From positions 1-64,000 of the forward strand of contig CABYAF010000001.1 in assembly GCA_902516925.1 (NCBI GenBank): 64,000 bases of DNA, read 5' to 3'. The notes beneath the pieces were generated by a model. The model searched no databases and was not told the origin of the DNA. It was given only the letters and a program-made list of their open reading frames with translations. Source of the stretch: an uncultured Bacteroidota bacterium. GTDB taxonomy: Bacteria > Bacteroidota > Bacteroidia > Flavobacteriales > Flavobacteriaceae. Position numbers and translations under genes: made by a program. Shown in pieces: positions 9,548 through 18,977 of the stretch; position 1 is the first letter of the stretch, and every line of letters begins with the position of its first letter.

Positions 9548-10579
9548 TTAATACTCAATCCATTTACTATTTAGAAGTGACCAGTCAACTACTTGTTTAA
9601 TTCTGTCTTTTACACTTATGTTTGGGGTCCACCCTAACTGTTTCATTTTATCACCAGATAAAGAGTATCTTAAGTCGTGTCCTGGTCGTGAGGAGTGAAA
9701 ATCTACTAGATTAAATTTTAATTCTTTGTTCTGATATTGAGCAATTAATTTTGCTAATTCAAGATTATCAAGTTCTTCAGCTCCTACAATATTAAATTTT
9801 GGACATTTTGCATTTCCCCAATTAATATCATTTTCTATTTTTTTTGTTAATAAAAAATAAACTGCAGAAGCAACATCTTCTGCATGTATGTAGTGTCTTG
9901 ACCCTGGTACCTTTTTTTTAGTATCACTATGAATAGTAACAGGTTCTCCATCTCTAATTTTCTTAATACACATTGGAATATATTTTTCAGGATGTTGTCT
10001 TTCGCCAAAAACATTCATTGTGTGAGTAATATATATTGGAAGAGAGTATGTATTTTCATATGCTACAGCAAGTTCCTCACCACCAGCTTTTGAAGCACTG
10101 TAAGGATTAGTAGAGTTATACCTATCATTCTCTTTATAATTAATGCCAATAGGTGCAGGACCAAAAACTTCGTCTGTACTGAAATATAAGAACCTTTCTA
10201 ATCCATTTTTTTCATGTATTTCCTTTGCAAAATTTAGAATATTACATGTCCCTACAACATTATCCATAACAAATTCAAGAGGGTACTTAATACTTCTGTC
10301 TACATGGGAGCCTGCCGCCAAATGAAGGATATAATCTACATCCCCAATCTCTTTTTTTACCAATGGATTGATTTCGGCTTTTAAATCATGAAATACGAGT
10401 CTAACCCTGCCCTTAAAATCATCATTAAATTGAGATAATATATCATCAAGTCTATTAAGATTACCACTGTAATCAAGTCGGTCAAGAGAAATTATTTCCC
10501 AATCAGTATTTTGAATTAAAAATGCAATTAGATGATGGGATATAAAGCCAGCTCCTCCTGTTATTAAAACTTTTTTCAT
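9548..10579 (-). CDS. NAD-dependent sugar-nucleotide 4,6-dehydratase (RmlB-like)
   Basis: GGAGFISHHL, YFSTDEVFGPAP, NPYSASKAGGEEL (YxxxK), FHSSRPGHDLRYSLS. Confidence 0.85.
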   Translation of the reverse strand: MKKVLITGGAGFISHHLIAFLIQNTDWEIISLDRLDYSGNLNRLDDILSQFNDDFKGRVRLVFHDLKAEINPLVKKEIGDVDYILHLAAGSHVDRSIKYPLEFVMDNVVGTCNILNFAKEIHEKNGLERFLYFSTDEVFGPAPIGINYKENDRYNSTNPYSASKAGGEELAVAYENTYSLPIYITHTMNVFGERQHPEKYIPMCIKKIRDGEPVTIHSDTKKKVPGSRHYIHAEDVASAVYFLLTKKIENDINWGNAKCPKFNIVGAEELDNLELAKLIAQYQNKELKFNLVDFHSSRPGHDLRYSLSGDKMKQLGWTPNISVKDRIKQVVDWSLLNSKWIEY

Positions 10580-11436
10580 GATAATATTTTTAAACTATTA
10601 ATATGTTCTTTCAGTCTATCTTTAGGTTCCCAATTTAATTCATTTAGAGTATCGTCGTTTTCTCTTAGTGTAAATTTGTAATTTCCTTTCTGGTCAGGTA
10701 TTTTAATTGATTTAACATTGAACTTTTGAGCGAATAAATCAAATAATTCATTAACACTATAATTAAGTCCTGTACCAAGTTCCCATGCATCAGAATGTTT
10801 TTTTGATGAATCGGCAATTTTAATAAGACCGTCAACTATATCCATAACATGAGTAAAGTCTCGCCTTTGCTTTCCATCACCTACAATAGGCAAAGGTTCA
10901 CCTTTAATAATTTTTGTTTGCCAAATTCCAATGACATTTCCATTTATCTCATCTAAAACCTCGTTGGGTCCATATACGTTATAAAACCTAGCAATTTCAA
11001 CGTTCACTTTAAAAGAATTTTTATAGAGCTTGCAGATTTCCTCACCAAGAAATTTGTACATTGCATATGGTGAATCTGATGGAGAATGATGTTTTGAAGA
11101 TGATCCTGCATAAACAACTTTTACATCATTATTCATTGCCCACTCCATTATTTTCATTGTTCCAACAACATTTGAATTAAAATACTTTACTGGATTTGAA
11201 AAGGATGGCTGAACTCTTGATTTAGCAGCCAAGTGAAAACATAAGTCAGCCTTGAAGTCAATCTGATTTATTTTTTCTATATCTAAGTTTATATATTCAA
11301 CTCCTTCAATTTCGTTTTCTTTGAAGCCGGAGCTATAGTCATCAATTGATAATATATTGAACCCCTTACTTCTCAATTTTTTAATAAGATTACAACCAAT
11401 AAATCCTACTCCGCCTGTTACTAATATATTTTTCAA
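10576..11436 (-). CDS. NAD-dependent epimerase/dehydratase
   Basis: GGVGFIGCNLI, SPYAMYKFLGEE (YxxxK), FYNVYGPNE, RRDFTHVMDIVDGL. Confidence 0.85.
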   Translation of the reverse strand: MKNILVTGGVGFIGCNLIKKLRSKGFNILSIDDYSSGFKENEIEGVEYINLDIEKINQIDFKADLCFHLAAKSRVQPSFSNPVKYFNSNVVGTMKIMEWAMNNDVKVVYAGSSSKHHSPSDSPYAMYKFLGEEICKLYKNSFKVNVEIARFYNVYGPNEVLDEINGNVIGIWQTKIIKGEPLPIVGDGKQRRDFTHVMDIVDGLIKIADSSKKHSDAWELGTGLNYSVNELFDLFAQKFNVKSIKIPDQKGNYKFTLRENDDTLNELNWEPKDRLKEHINSLKILS

Positions 11437-11441
11437 AAATA

Positions 11442-12458
11442 TTATTTTAAGTTATTTATAACTGATGGCAATTCCTTAAGAATTTTAATTGTTTCATTGA
11501 TGTTTAGTAGTTTTGAATTATCTGAACTAATTTCATTATTATTCTTGTAATCTGAATTACCTGTTATAAAATAATTATCATAGTTTAAATCTCTTGTATC
11601 AGCAGAAATTTTATAAAACTTACCCATGTCAGAGGTAAAAGTTATTTCTTCTTTAGTGATTAATGTTTCAGATAATTTTTCACCATGGCGGACACCAATA
11701 TTTCTAATTTTTGAGCTTGAATTAAAAATTTTTATTAGTGCCTCAGCTAATACACCTATTTTTACTGCGGGTGCTTTTTGTACTAAAATATCGCCTTGCT
11801 CTCCATGAATAAATGCATATTTAACTAAATCTACTGCATTTTCTAGTGTCATGATAAATCTTGTCATATCAGGATTAGTAACAGTTAAATCTTTATTTGA
11901 TTTTATTTGTTCAATAAAGAGCGGTATTACAGATCCCCTTGAACCCATTACGTTTCCATATCTAGTTCCACAAAAAATAGTTTCATCTTTATTAAGATTT
12001 CTTGAATTTGCAACCATTACCCTCTCCATTAGGGCCTTAGTCATACCCATAACGTTAACAGGATATGCTGCTTTATCAGTACTCAGTACAACAACTTTTC
12101 TAACTTTTTCAGATTTAGCAGCTTCAAGTATGTTATTAGTACCTAAGATATTTGTCTTTACTGCTTGAATTGGGAAAAATTCACATGAGGGGACTTGTTT
12201 TAGAGCTGCAGCATGGAATATATAGTCGACTCCTCTAATTGCATTTAAGACAGATTCTTTGTCTCTAACATCTCCAATATAAAACTTAACTCTATCGTGA
12301 TTTATCTTTTGCCTTAAATCCTCTTGTTTCTTTTCATCTCTACTGAAAACTCTTATTTCAGAGAATTTAAATTCATTAATAGCTTTGTGAAGAAATGTTT
12401 CCCCAAAAGAACCTGTACCACCTGTTATTAATAAATTTCCAAAGTCTAGTTTCCTCAT
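11442..12458 (-). CDS. UDP-GlcNAc 4,6-dehydratase/epimerase (FnlA/CapE-like polysaccharide biosynthesis protein)
   Basis: GGTGSFGETF, FHAAALKQVPSCEFFPIQAVKTNILGTNN, STDKAAYPVNVMGMTKALMER (MxxxK active site typical of FlaA1/CapE-type enzymes). Confidence 0.85.
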   Translation of the reverse strand: MRKLDFGNLLITGGTGSFGETFLHKAINEFKFSEIRVFSRDEKKQEDLRQKINHDRVKFYIGDVRDKESVLNAIRGVDYIFHAAALKQVPSCEFFPIQAVKTNILGTNNILEAAKSEKVRKVVVLSTDKAAYPVNVMGMTKALMERVMVANSRNLNKDETIFCGTRYGNVMGSRGSVIPLFIEQIKSNKDLTVTNPDMTRFIMTLENAVDLVKYAFIHGEQGDILVQKAPAVKIGVLAEALIKIFNSSSKIRNIGVRHGEKLSETLITKEEITFTSDMGKFYKISADTRDLNYDNYFITGNSDYKNNNEISSDNSKLLNINETIKILKELPSVINNLK

Positions 12459-12480
12459 GCTGCAAATTACAATTTAAAAT

Positions 12481-13764
12481 TTAATTAATATTGGTAGTTA
12501 ATACTTTTCGTGCTTTTAAAAAAGTTGCGAAATATGCTAAAAAATTTACAATTAAAAGACTGTAAACTGCACCCATAATTGAGAAATAATATATCATTGG
12601 AATAGATAAAATTACAGTAAAAATTGAATGTAAAATGTTAATTAATAATAATGATTCAGGTTTATTTTTACTAAAAATAAAACCTGATGTAATATTAATT
12701 AAGACATAGAAGATTGATGATATAGTGGCTATGATAAAATAGTCATTAACTTCAATAAATTTATTTCCTAACAAAATTACAACTATTGTCTCTCCAAGTA
12801 GATAAATAATTAAAGTTACTAAAGCAATAATAATTGGACTGATAAAAGCAATATTTTTCAAAAGCTTATATAAATCAATTTTTGACTTACCTCTTAGGTC
12901 AGTCTTTTCATTTATTATTGGAGATAAAAAAGCAAAAATTGTAGTACCTAAAAGTAAAATAGGAGTTATACTTATTTGGTATAATGCGTTAAAAAGACCT
13001 AAATTTTCATTCGTATCAAAAAACTCAATTATCCACTTACTACAATTAAACTGCACCCAATAGAATATGCCCCAATAAAAAAAATATTTAGAGAAGCTAA
13101 ATATTTTAAAACACCAAAATTTTTGTTTTATATTGATTTTCCAATTTATATTATTTATAAAAATTCTTAGTAAAAAAGGGAGTGATAATAGATAAGAAAA
13201 AATAAAAACTAAAAAAATATCTGCAATCTCCTCTACACCTAATATAAAGATTAGTAAAATTTTTATTATCATATCAAGAGACCTAAGAATGAAAGCAGAT
13301 TTATGCTTTCTCAATGACTTATAATATGAAACTATAAGCTCAAGTAGACTTGATAGTATAGTAAATATCAATACAAATGAAGTTATTTGAAACCATTGTG
13401 ACTTATTTAATATTAGTAATAGAAAATAAAAAAGTATTGTTAATGAAAGGACAAAAAAAGAAATTATAATCCAACTTCTGAATATAACAGAAATAAAATT
13501 ATTATCTTGATTTAAGCCTCTACTAATTACACTATATCTATGAACACCATTATAAAAAGGAGTGTAAATTATCAAAAAAATTAAAGAGCTGACAGTTAAC
13601 GCTAGACCATATATTCCAAAATCTGAAATAGTTAAAGCCCTACTTACAATCATTATTACAAAAACCTTCTCTATAACTTGAACAATATTTGTTATCAGCA
13701 CATAAAAACTCTCTTTTCCGAATTTTTTTAAAAAATAAATAGCTTTTGGTAATAAGTAATTCAA
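12481..13764 (-). CDS. wzx: Polysaccharide flippase (Wzx/MATE-like)
   Basis: 427 aa polytopic protein with many hydrophobic helices, located in a polysaccharide locus. Confidence 0.7.
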   Translation of the reverse strand: MNYLLPKAIYFLKKFGKESFYVLITNIVQVIEKVFVIMIVSRALTISDFGIYGLALTVSSLIFLIIYTPFYNGVHRYSVISRGLNQDNNFISVIFRSWIIISFFVLSLTILFYFLLLILNKSQWFQITSFVLIFTILSSLLELIVSYYKSLRKHKSAFILRSLDMIIKILLIFILGVEEIADIFLVFIFSYLLSLPFLLRIFINNINWKINIKQKFWCFKIFSFSKYFFYWGIFYWVQFNCSKWIIEFFDTNENLGLFNALYQISITPILLLGTTIFAFLSPIINEKTDLRGKSKIDLYKLLKNIAFISPIIIALVTLIIYLLGETIVVILLGNKFIEVNDYFIIATISSIFYVLINITSGFIFSKNKPESLLLINILHSIFTVILSIPMIYYFSIMGAVYSLLIVNFLAYFATFLKARKVLTTNIN

Positions 13765-13768
13765 CTTT

Positions 13769-15172
13769 TTAAAGTTTAAAATATTTTATTTTATCATACT
13801 GTAATTCAAGATCATTCAATATATTCCTTCCATCATATAAGTATATTTTTCCTCTAATTTTATTTGCTATTTTTCCCCAATCTAACTCTTTGAATTGATC
13901 CCATTCTGTTATAATCGCAATAACATTTGATTTTTCAAGTGCTTCATATGGAGAATTAAAAACATTAACCTTATTAAGTTTTTGGTTTATAATATCACTC
14001 TCTTTATAAGTCTGTTTTAATATAGCCTTTAGATCATTCAAAATTTGACTTTTTTTGACTAATGGATCATAAATATTAACATTTATATCTTCAAGTAATA
14101 TATTCTTGACAACATAAATTGAGGCAGATTCCCTTGAATCATTTGTATTTTTTTTAAATGACCAACCAAGTATTGAAATAGTGTCATATTCATCTTGATT
14201 TTTGAAACAGTTAATTAGTTTATCAGCAAATCTGTTTTTTTGATAATCATTAATTCTTATCACCCCTTCCCAAAACCTTGCTACCTCATGTAAATCATAT
14301 AACTCACATATGTATACTAAGTTTAAAATATCTTTTTGAAAACAGCTACCTCCAAAGCCTACTGAAGCCTTGAGAAAATGAGGGCCAATTCTTACATCTG
14401 CTCCTACTACTTTTGAAATTTCTTCTATATCAGCTCCTGTTTTTTCACATAATGATGAAAGGCTATTTATAGATGAGATTCTTTGGGCTAGCATAGCATT
14501 TGAAACTAGTTTAGAGAGTTCAGAGGACCATATATTAGTTTTAATTATTTTTTCTTTTGGAATCCATCTTTCATAAATCTTTGATAGTACTTCTACAGCC
14601 TTAATACCAGAATCTGTTTTATCTCCTCCAATAAGAACTCTATCTGATTTAAATAAATCATTTATCGCAGTACCTTCAGCAAGAAACTCAGGGTTTGATA
14701 GTACTTCAAAATCAAGGTTAGTGCTATTTTGAGAAATAATTTCTTTAAGTTTCTCGGCTGTTCTAACAGGCAAAGTTGATTTCTCAACAATAATTTTTTT
14801 ACCTTTTGCAACTTTTGCAATATTTTCTGCAGATTTAATTATATATTTTAAATCTGCTGCTTTACCCTTACCTGGACCAGATGTTGCTGTGGGTGTATTT
14901 ACTGCTAAAAAAATTATTTGGGAGCTTTGAATTGAAGCGTCAATATCTGAAGAAAAGAATAGGTTTTTACCTCTTACTTTACTAACTATCTCATTTAATC
15001 CTGGTTCTTTTACAGGTATATCATCAAGATTTTCAGAATTCCAAAGTTTAATCTTTTCTTCATTTATATCTACAACATTAACTCTAATGTCTTCGCATTT
15101 AAAAGCAATTGCAGCCATAGTTGGGCCTCCAACATAACCTGCTCCAATACAGCATATTTCTTTTATGTTCAT
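13769..15172 (-). CDS. ugd: UDP-glucose 6-dehydrogenase
   Basis: CCIGAGYVGGPTMAAIA, FLAVNTPT, ILSNPEFLAEGTAI, VGFGGSCFQKDILNLVY, ILGWSFKKNTNDSRESA. Confidence 0.95.
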   Translation of the reverse strand: MNIKEICCIGAGYVGGPTMAAIAFKCEDIRVNVVDINEEKIKLWNSENLDDIPVKEPGLNEIVSKVRGKNLFFSSDIDASIQSSQIIFLAVNTPTATSGPGKGKAADLKYIIKSAENIAKVAKGKKIIVEKSTLPVRTAEKLKEIISQNSTNLDFEVLSNPEFLAEGTAINDLFKSDRVLIGGDKTDSGIKAVEVLSKIYERWIPKEKIIKTNIWSSELSKLVSNAMLAQRISSINSLSSLCEKTGADIEEISKVVGADVRIGPHFLKASVGFGGSCFQKDILNLVYICELYDLHEVARFWEGVIRINDYQKNRFADKLINCFKNQDEYDTISILGWSFKKNTNDSRESASIYVVKNILLEDINVNIYDPLVKKSQILNDLKAILKQTYKESDIINQKLNKVNVFNSPYEALEKSNVIAIITEWDQFKELDWGKIANKIRGKIYLYDGRNILNDLELQYDKIKYFKL

Positions 15173-15173
15173 A

Positions 15174-15596
15174 TTATTTTTTTAATATCCAGGATGAGGA
15201 TTGAATCTTTTTGCCAAGTCCATCAATCATTTTTATATCTAATTTCTTGCAAATATTAATCTCAGGTACTGATTTATTGTTTTGATCTCCACCATTTGCA
15301 AAAAACAAGTCAAATTTTGGAGAAAACAAATTATAAATCTTTTCAATAGATTTTATTACGGTTTTATCGTTGTCAATAGATAATATGACTTCATCAACAA
15401 CTTTTAATTCTTTAATTATTAAAATTCTCTCTTTTTCATCCATGAATTTTTTTGAACCTTTTAGCATTCTTTGCTTATCATTGTTTACTATAACTATTAG
15501 TATATCTCCACTGGATTTTGACAAATGGAAATATTCTATATGTCCTTTGTGTAATGGGTTAAAATAGCCAGAAACAATTATTGCCTTTTTTTTCAT
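15174..15596 (-). CDS. Cytidylyltransferase-like nucleotidyltransferase
   Basis: SGYFNPLHKGHIEYF (HxGH motif), VIVNNDKQRMLKGSKKFMDEKERILII. Confidence 0.8.
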   Translation of the reverse strand: MKKKAIIVSGYFNPLHKGHIEYFHLSKSSGDILIVIVNNDKQRMLKGSKKFMDEKERILIIKELKVVDEVILSIDNDKTVIKSIEKIYNLFSPKFDLFFANGGDQNNKSVPEINICKKLDIKMIDGLGKKIQSSSWILKK

Positions 15597-15946
15597 TTTA
15601 TTCTTTTATAATCATCTTCTATTCTTACAATATCATCTTCACCAAAATATTCTCCAGTTTGAACTTCAATAAATATTAACTTTACTTTACCAATATTTTT
15701 TACTCTATGTTTTACGCCAATAGGTATAATTATGGTTTCACCTCTATTAAATTCTTTTTCAATACCGTCAAGAGTAATTAATGCAACCCCAGATATTATT
15801 GTCCATGCTTCGGATCTTTTAGTGTGATATTGATATGATAATCTCTGACCTACTTCTACCTCAATCTTCTTTATTTTGTAATTTTCTGTTTCATCTATAA
15901 CAAAGTATTCCCCCCATGGTCTTTTATCCTTATCTATATATTTCAT
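15593..15946 (-). CDS. Cupin-type phosphomannose-isomerase/GMP-like protein
   Basis: RPWGEYFVIDE..YKIKKIEVEVGQRLSYQYHTKRSEAWTIISG...IPIGVKHRVKN. Confidence 0.85.
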   Translation of the reverse strand: MKYIDKDKRPWGEYFVIDETENYKIKKIEVEVGQRLSYQYHTKRSEAWTIISGVALITLDGIEKEFNRGETIIIPIGVKHRVKNIGKVKLIFIEVQTGEYFGEDDIVRIEDDYKRIK

Positions 15947-15948
15947 AA

Positions 15949-16461
15949 TTAGTCTTTTGAGTAAATGGTTAAACTATCTTTTGATGTAGGTAGTTTTGAG
16001 GTAAGAAAAAAGATAACTTTTCTAGAAATTATCTTTTCTATTTTACTTTCAAGTTGAGATATGTAGTTAAAATTTAAGTTCTTACCAACTAAAATAACTT
16101 CAATTTTGCCCGAATCTATTCCTTTAGCATAATCACCTATAATTATAATTTGCTCTACATCACCCATTCTTTTTAAAACAACATCGACTATATCCTCTAG
16201 TCCTAAATGTTTGTAGACAATTTTTTGCAAGGTTTTAAATAATGGATGCTTAGAGTTAACACTGTATTCTATTTTGTTATTAGATTTTGATTTATTAAGA
16301 TATCCTGCATCATACAAATGATTTAATTCCTTTCTTATAGAATTTGTAGATTCACTCATTTCAGTTGCCAAACCATTTAAATGACCCTTATTTGCTTGCG
16401 ATATAAAGAACTTAACTAATAGCCTTAACCTTGTTTTAGATGTTATTAATTTACCTAACAT
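15949..16461 (-). CDS. Winged-helix transcriptional regulator with C-terminal degenerate nucleotidyltransferase-like region
   Basis: N-terminal HTH (TRLRLLVKFFISQANKGHLNGLATEMSESTNSIRKELNHLYDAGYL); C-terminal GDYAKGIDSGKIEVILVGKN resembles an MNT NTase fold. First gene of the minus-strand locus. Confidence 0.7.
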   Translation of the reverse strand: MLGKLITSKTRLRLLVKFFISQANKGHLNGLATEMSESTNSIRKELNHLYDAGYLNKSKSNNKIEYSVNSKHPLFKTLQKIVYKHLGLEDIVDVVLKRMGDVEQIIIIGDYAKGIDSGKIEVILVGKNLNFNYISQLESKIEKIISRKVIFFLTSKLPTSKDSLTIYSKD

Positions 16462-16479
16462 TATTTAATAATCAAGTAA

Positions 16480-16509
16480 CAAAAGTACTTAAAATTATAT
16501 AAATACCAA
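16480..16509 (-). promoter_or_regulatory. Bacteroidota-type promoter for the polysaccharide operon
   Basis: On the minus strand: TTG (16509-16507), 19-nt spacer, TACTTTTG (16487-16480), matching TTG-N19-TAnnTTTG, ~19 nt upstream of the regulator ATG. Confidence 0.65.
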
Positions 16510-16556
16510 ATAATAATTTAAGTTAAAACTATTTCTAATTTGAAATATTACTAAAT

Positions 16557-17516
16557 TTGAAAATACACAAGGTTTTGGTAATCGATAAATATTTATATTG
16601 TTTCTTAGTTTTAATCTTTAGCTTTTTTACGATAAGTCTATTTCAAAGATTATTTTTAAATTATGGAATTCACGATGATATTAACGATAGATCGTCACAT
16701 TCGGTTTTAGCAACAAGGTCCGGAGGAGTTTCAGTTTTTTCAATTGTTTTCTTAATCAGCTCATATAATTACATACTTGGAAATGAAATCTTTGACTTCT
16801 CTTTAATTGTTCCACTATTTTTATTGGTAATAGTTGGGCTTTACGATGATATATATAAACTTGATTTTAAACTTAAATTTATATTTCAAATAATTGCTGC
16901 AAAAATTATAATAGATAGTGGTTTAATAATTGATAATTTACATGGAGTATTTGGTGTATTTGAGATAAATAGAATAATTGCTCAAATACTAACAATATTT
17001 ATAATTGTATCAATAATAAATTCAATAAATTTTATAGATGGGATTGATGGATTAGCAAATAGTATTGTGGTTTTATTTCTTTTTGCAGTTGAATTTTTCT
17101 CATCTAATCAAACACCTTTATTTAATCTTTCAGTAATAATTGTTTGTAGTATATTACCATTATTCTATTATAATTTTAAGAAAAAAAGGAAAGTTTTTCT
17201 TGGTGATTCAGGCTCACTATTTTTAGGTGGTCTTGTAAGTATTTACGTCATATATGCTCTTACTAACTCATATATTATAAAACCAGAATTTGATTTACAT
17301 AAAATATTATACATTTCATCAATACTTATCTATCCAATAGTTGACCTTATTAGAGTATTCATGATACGAATATTAAATAAGAGGTCTCCATTCATTGCAG
17401 ATAAAAATCACATTCACCATTTGATTTTAAATAAAACTAAAAGTCATTTAAGATCAACTATTTTAATAATTTTAATTAGTTTTTTAATTTTAATTTTAAT
17501 TCAATTAATCTTTTAA
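16557..17516 (+). CDS. WecA/MraY-family undecaprenyl-phosphate sugar-1-phosphate transferase (start codon uncertain)
   Basis: Polytopic; RSGGVSVFSIVF, VGLYDDIYKLD, INFIDGIDGLANS, VFLGDSGSLFLGG, HIHH. The track start is TTG. Confidence 0.9.
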   Translation: MKIHKVLVIDKYLYCFLVLIFSFFTISLFQRLFLNYGIHDDINDRSSHSVLATRSGGVSVFSIVFLISSYNYILGNEIFDFSLIVPLFLLVIVGLYDDIYKLDFKLKFIFQIIAAKIIIDSGLIIDNLHGVFGVFEINRIIAQILTIFIIVSIINSINFIDGIDGLANSIVVLFLFAVEFFSSNQTPLFNLSVIIVCSILPLFYYNFKKKRKVFLGDSGSLFLGGLVSIYVIYALTNSYIIKPEFDLHKILYISSILIYPIVDLIRVFMIRILNKRSPFIADKNHIHHLILNKTKSHLRSTILIILISFLILILIQLIF

Positions 17517-17517
17517 T

Positions 17518-17967
17518 ATGAAATATTTTTTTTTCAGTATAATTTTCATCTTTCTCTACTCATGTACACCAAAACCCTGCCCAGAAATAAGTTTGAGAAA
17601 GTCTAGTGCTTATTCAGATGAATATTTAACATACCTAGACAAAGTTGATCAAAACAGGAAATATATATTATATACAGGGAGATGCTCAACATATGAGTTA
17701 GACACTCTTAGCTCAATAAGAAGTTATAAGGATGGTTATGATGATGGAAATTGGACATTTTATTATAAAAATGGGAAAATTGAAACTAAAGGTAAGTTTA
17801 ACATGGGTAAAAGAGTAGGCGATTGGAAATATTATTATAAAAATGGGAATTTAAAACAAGTAGCTGAATATATTGATGGCCAAAGAAGTGGTACTTGGTA
17901 TTCACTAAATATTAATGGTGACACATTATCGAAAAAAAAATATTTAAACGGTAAATTAATTAATTAA
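17518..17967 (+). CDS. MORN/YwqK-repeat lipoprotein
   Basis: Lipobox FLYSC; repeats GNWTFYYKNGKIETKGKF and GDWKYYYKNGNLKQVAEYIDGQRSGTWY. Confidence 0.8.
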   Translation: MKYFFFSIIFIFLYSCTPKPCPEISLRKSSAYSDEYLTYLDKVDQNRKYILYTGRCSTYELDTLSSIRSYKDGYDDGNWTFYYKNGKIETKGKFNMGKRVGDWKYYYKNGNLKQVAEYIDGQRSGTWYSLNINGDTLSKKKYLNGKLIN

Positions 17968-18977
17968 TTACAAAACTGATTATAAACTTGCTGAACTCCT
18001 CCCACTGAGTAACCTAGATTTAAAGCCTTTACTAAATAATCACATCCTTTAGCTACAGAATCAAGCTTTATTAACATTGCACCTTTATAGAACTCTGACT
18101 TACCTATACCCGGATTTATCTCGTAGATAACTTTATCAAAGTAATAACTTGCCTCATCATAACTTCCTGCTAGATTATATGATATAGCAGCATTTTCATA
18201 GAAGGTATACTCTGTTTCTTCAATTTGTGAAGCTACAACAAATAATTCTGCTGCATCAATATATTTTTTGTCTTGAAAAAGGGAAGAAGCTTCAAGACTA
18301 ACCTCCACTGATTTTACTACTTTATTACCACCTTGTTTCATAAATTTTTCAAGAATATCAGTGCCTACATCTTTTTGTAAATTGAACTTTTCTCTATATT
18401 CAGACATTAGAGATAAAATTTGATCATCACCACTACCGACTATTGCATATCTTTCATAAAAATAATTCACCCAATGTGAAGAGTTGTTATATTGTTTAAT
18501 TCTACTGAAAGCTTTCTCAAGTTCAATTGAATCTTTTCTATGTTTAAGTACTTTGAAATAGATTGTTCTATGGACATTAGAATTAGGTAATGCATAAAAC
18601 GCCTGTCTAGCATAATAATAAGCACTATCATATTCCTTTTGTCGATATAATAAATCTGCAATCTCAGCTTCTGCTGCTTTCATATATGGATTAATTTTTT
18701 CACTCATAGACTCATAATAAAGTTTTTTTGCTTTCTCTATTGAATCTATCTCCTCATAATATCGTGCTTGTAAAAACTTAATCGGCAAAGCTGTGTCGGT
18801 CACATTTGGATAAATCCCCTTATTTGATATAATGTATTTCCAAGGAACTAAAAAGGAGTTATTGTTATAATCATACATTATATTTGATTGGAATTCAGAA
18901 GAATTGAAAACTTTAAAGTTTGAATAAGAGGCACCAATCAACAAAAAAATAATTATCAGCTTAATAATAAATCTCAT
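17964..18977 (-). CDS. TPR-repeat protein
   Basis: Helical repeat pattern (IDSIEKAKKLYYESM, YDSAYYYARQAFYALP, YDEASYYFDKVIYE); ATGA overlap with the upstream ligase/polymerase gene. Confidence 0.65.
   Translation of the reverse strand: MRFIIKLIIIFLLIGASYSNFKVFNSSEFQSNIMYDYNNNSFLVPWKYIISNKGIYPNVTDTALPIKFLQARYYEEIDSIEKAKKLYYESMSEKINPYMKAAEAEIADLLYRQKEYDSAYYYARQAFYALPNSNVHRTIYFKVLKHRKDSIELEKAFSRIKQYNNSSHWVNYFYERYAIVGSGDDQILSLMSEYREKFNLQKDVGTDILEKFMKQGGNKVVKSVEVSLEASSLFQDKKYIDAAELFVVASQIEETEYTFYENAAISYNLAGSYDEASYYFDKVIYEINPGIGKSEFYKGAMLIKLDSVAKGCDYLVKALNLGYSVGGVQQVYNQFCN

Noticed and set aside
11626-12168. Plus-strand ORFs antisense to the FnlA-like gene
   Set aside because: No motif or ribosome-binding context; the minus-strand gene is clear.
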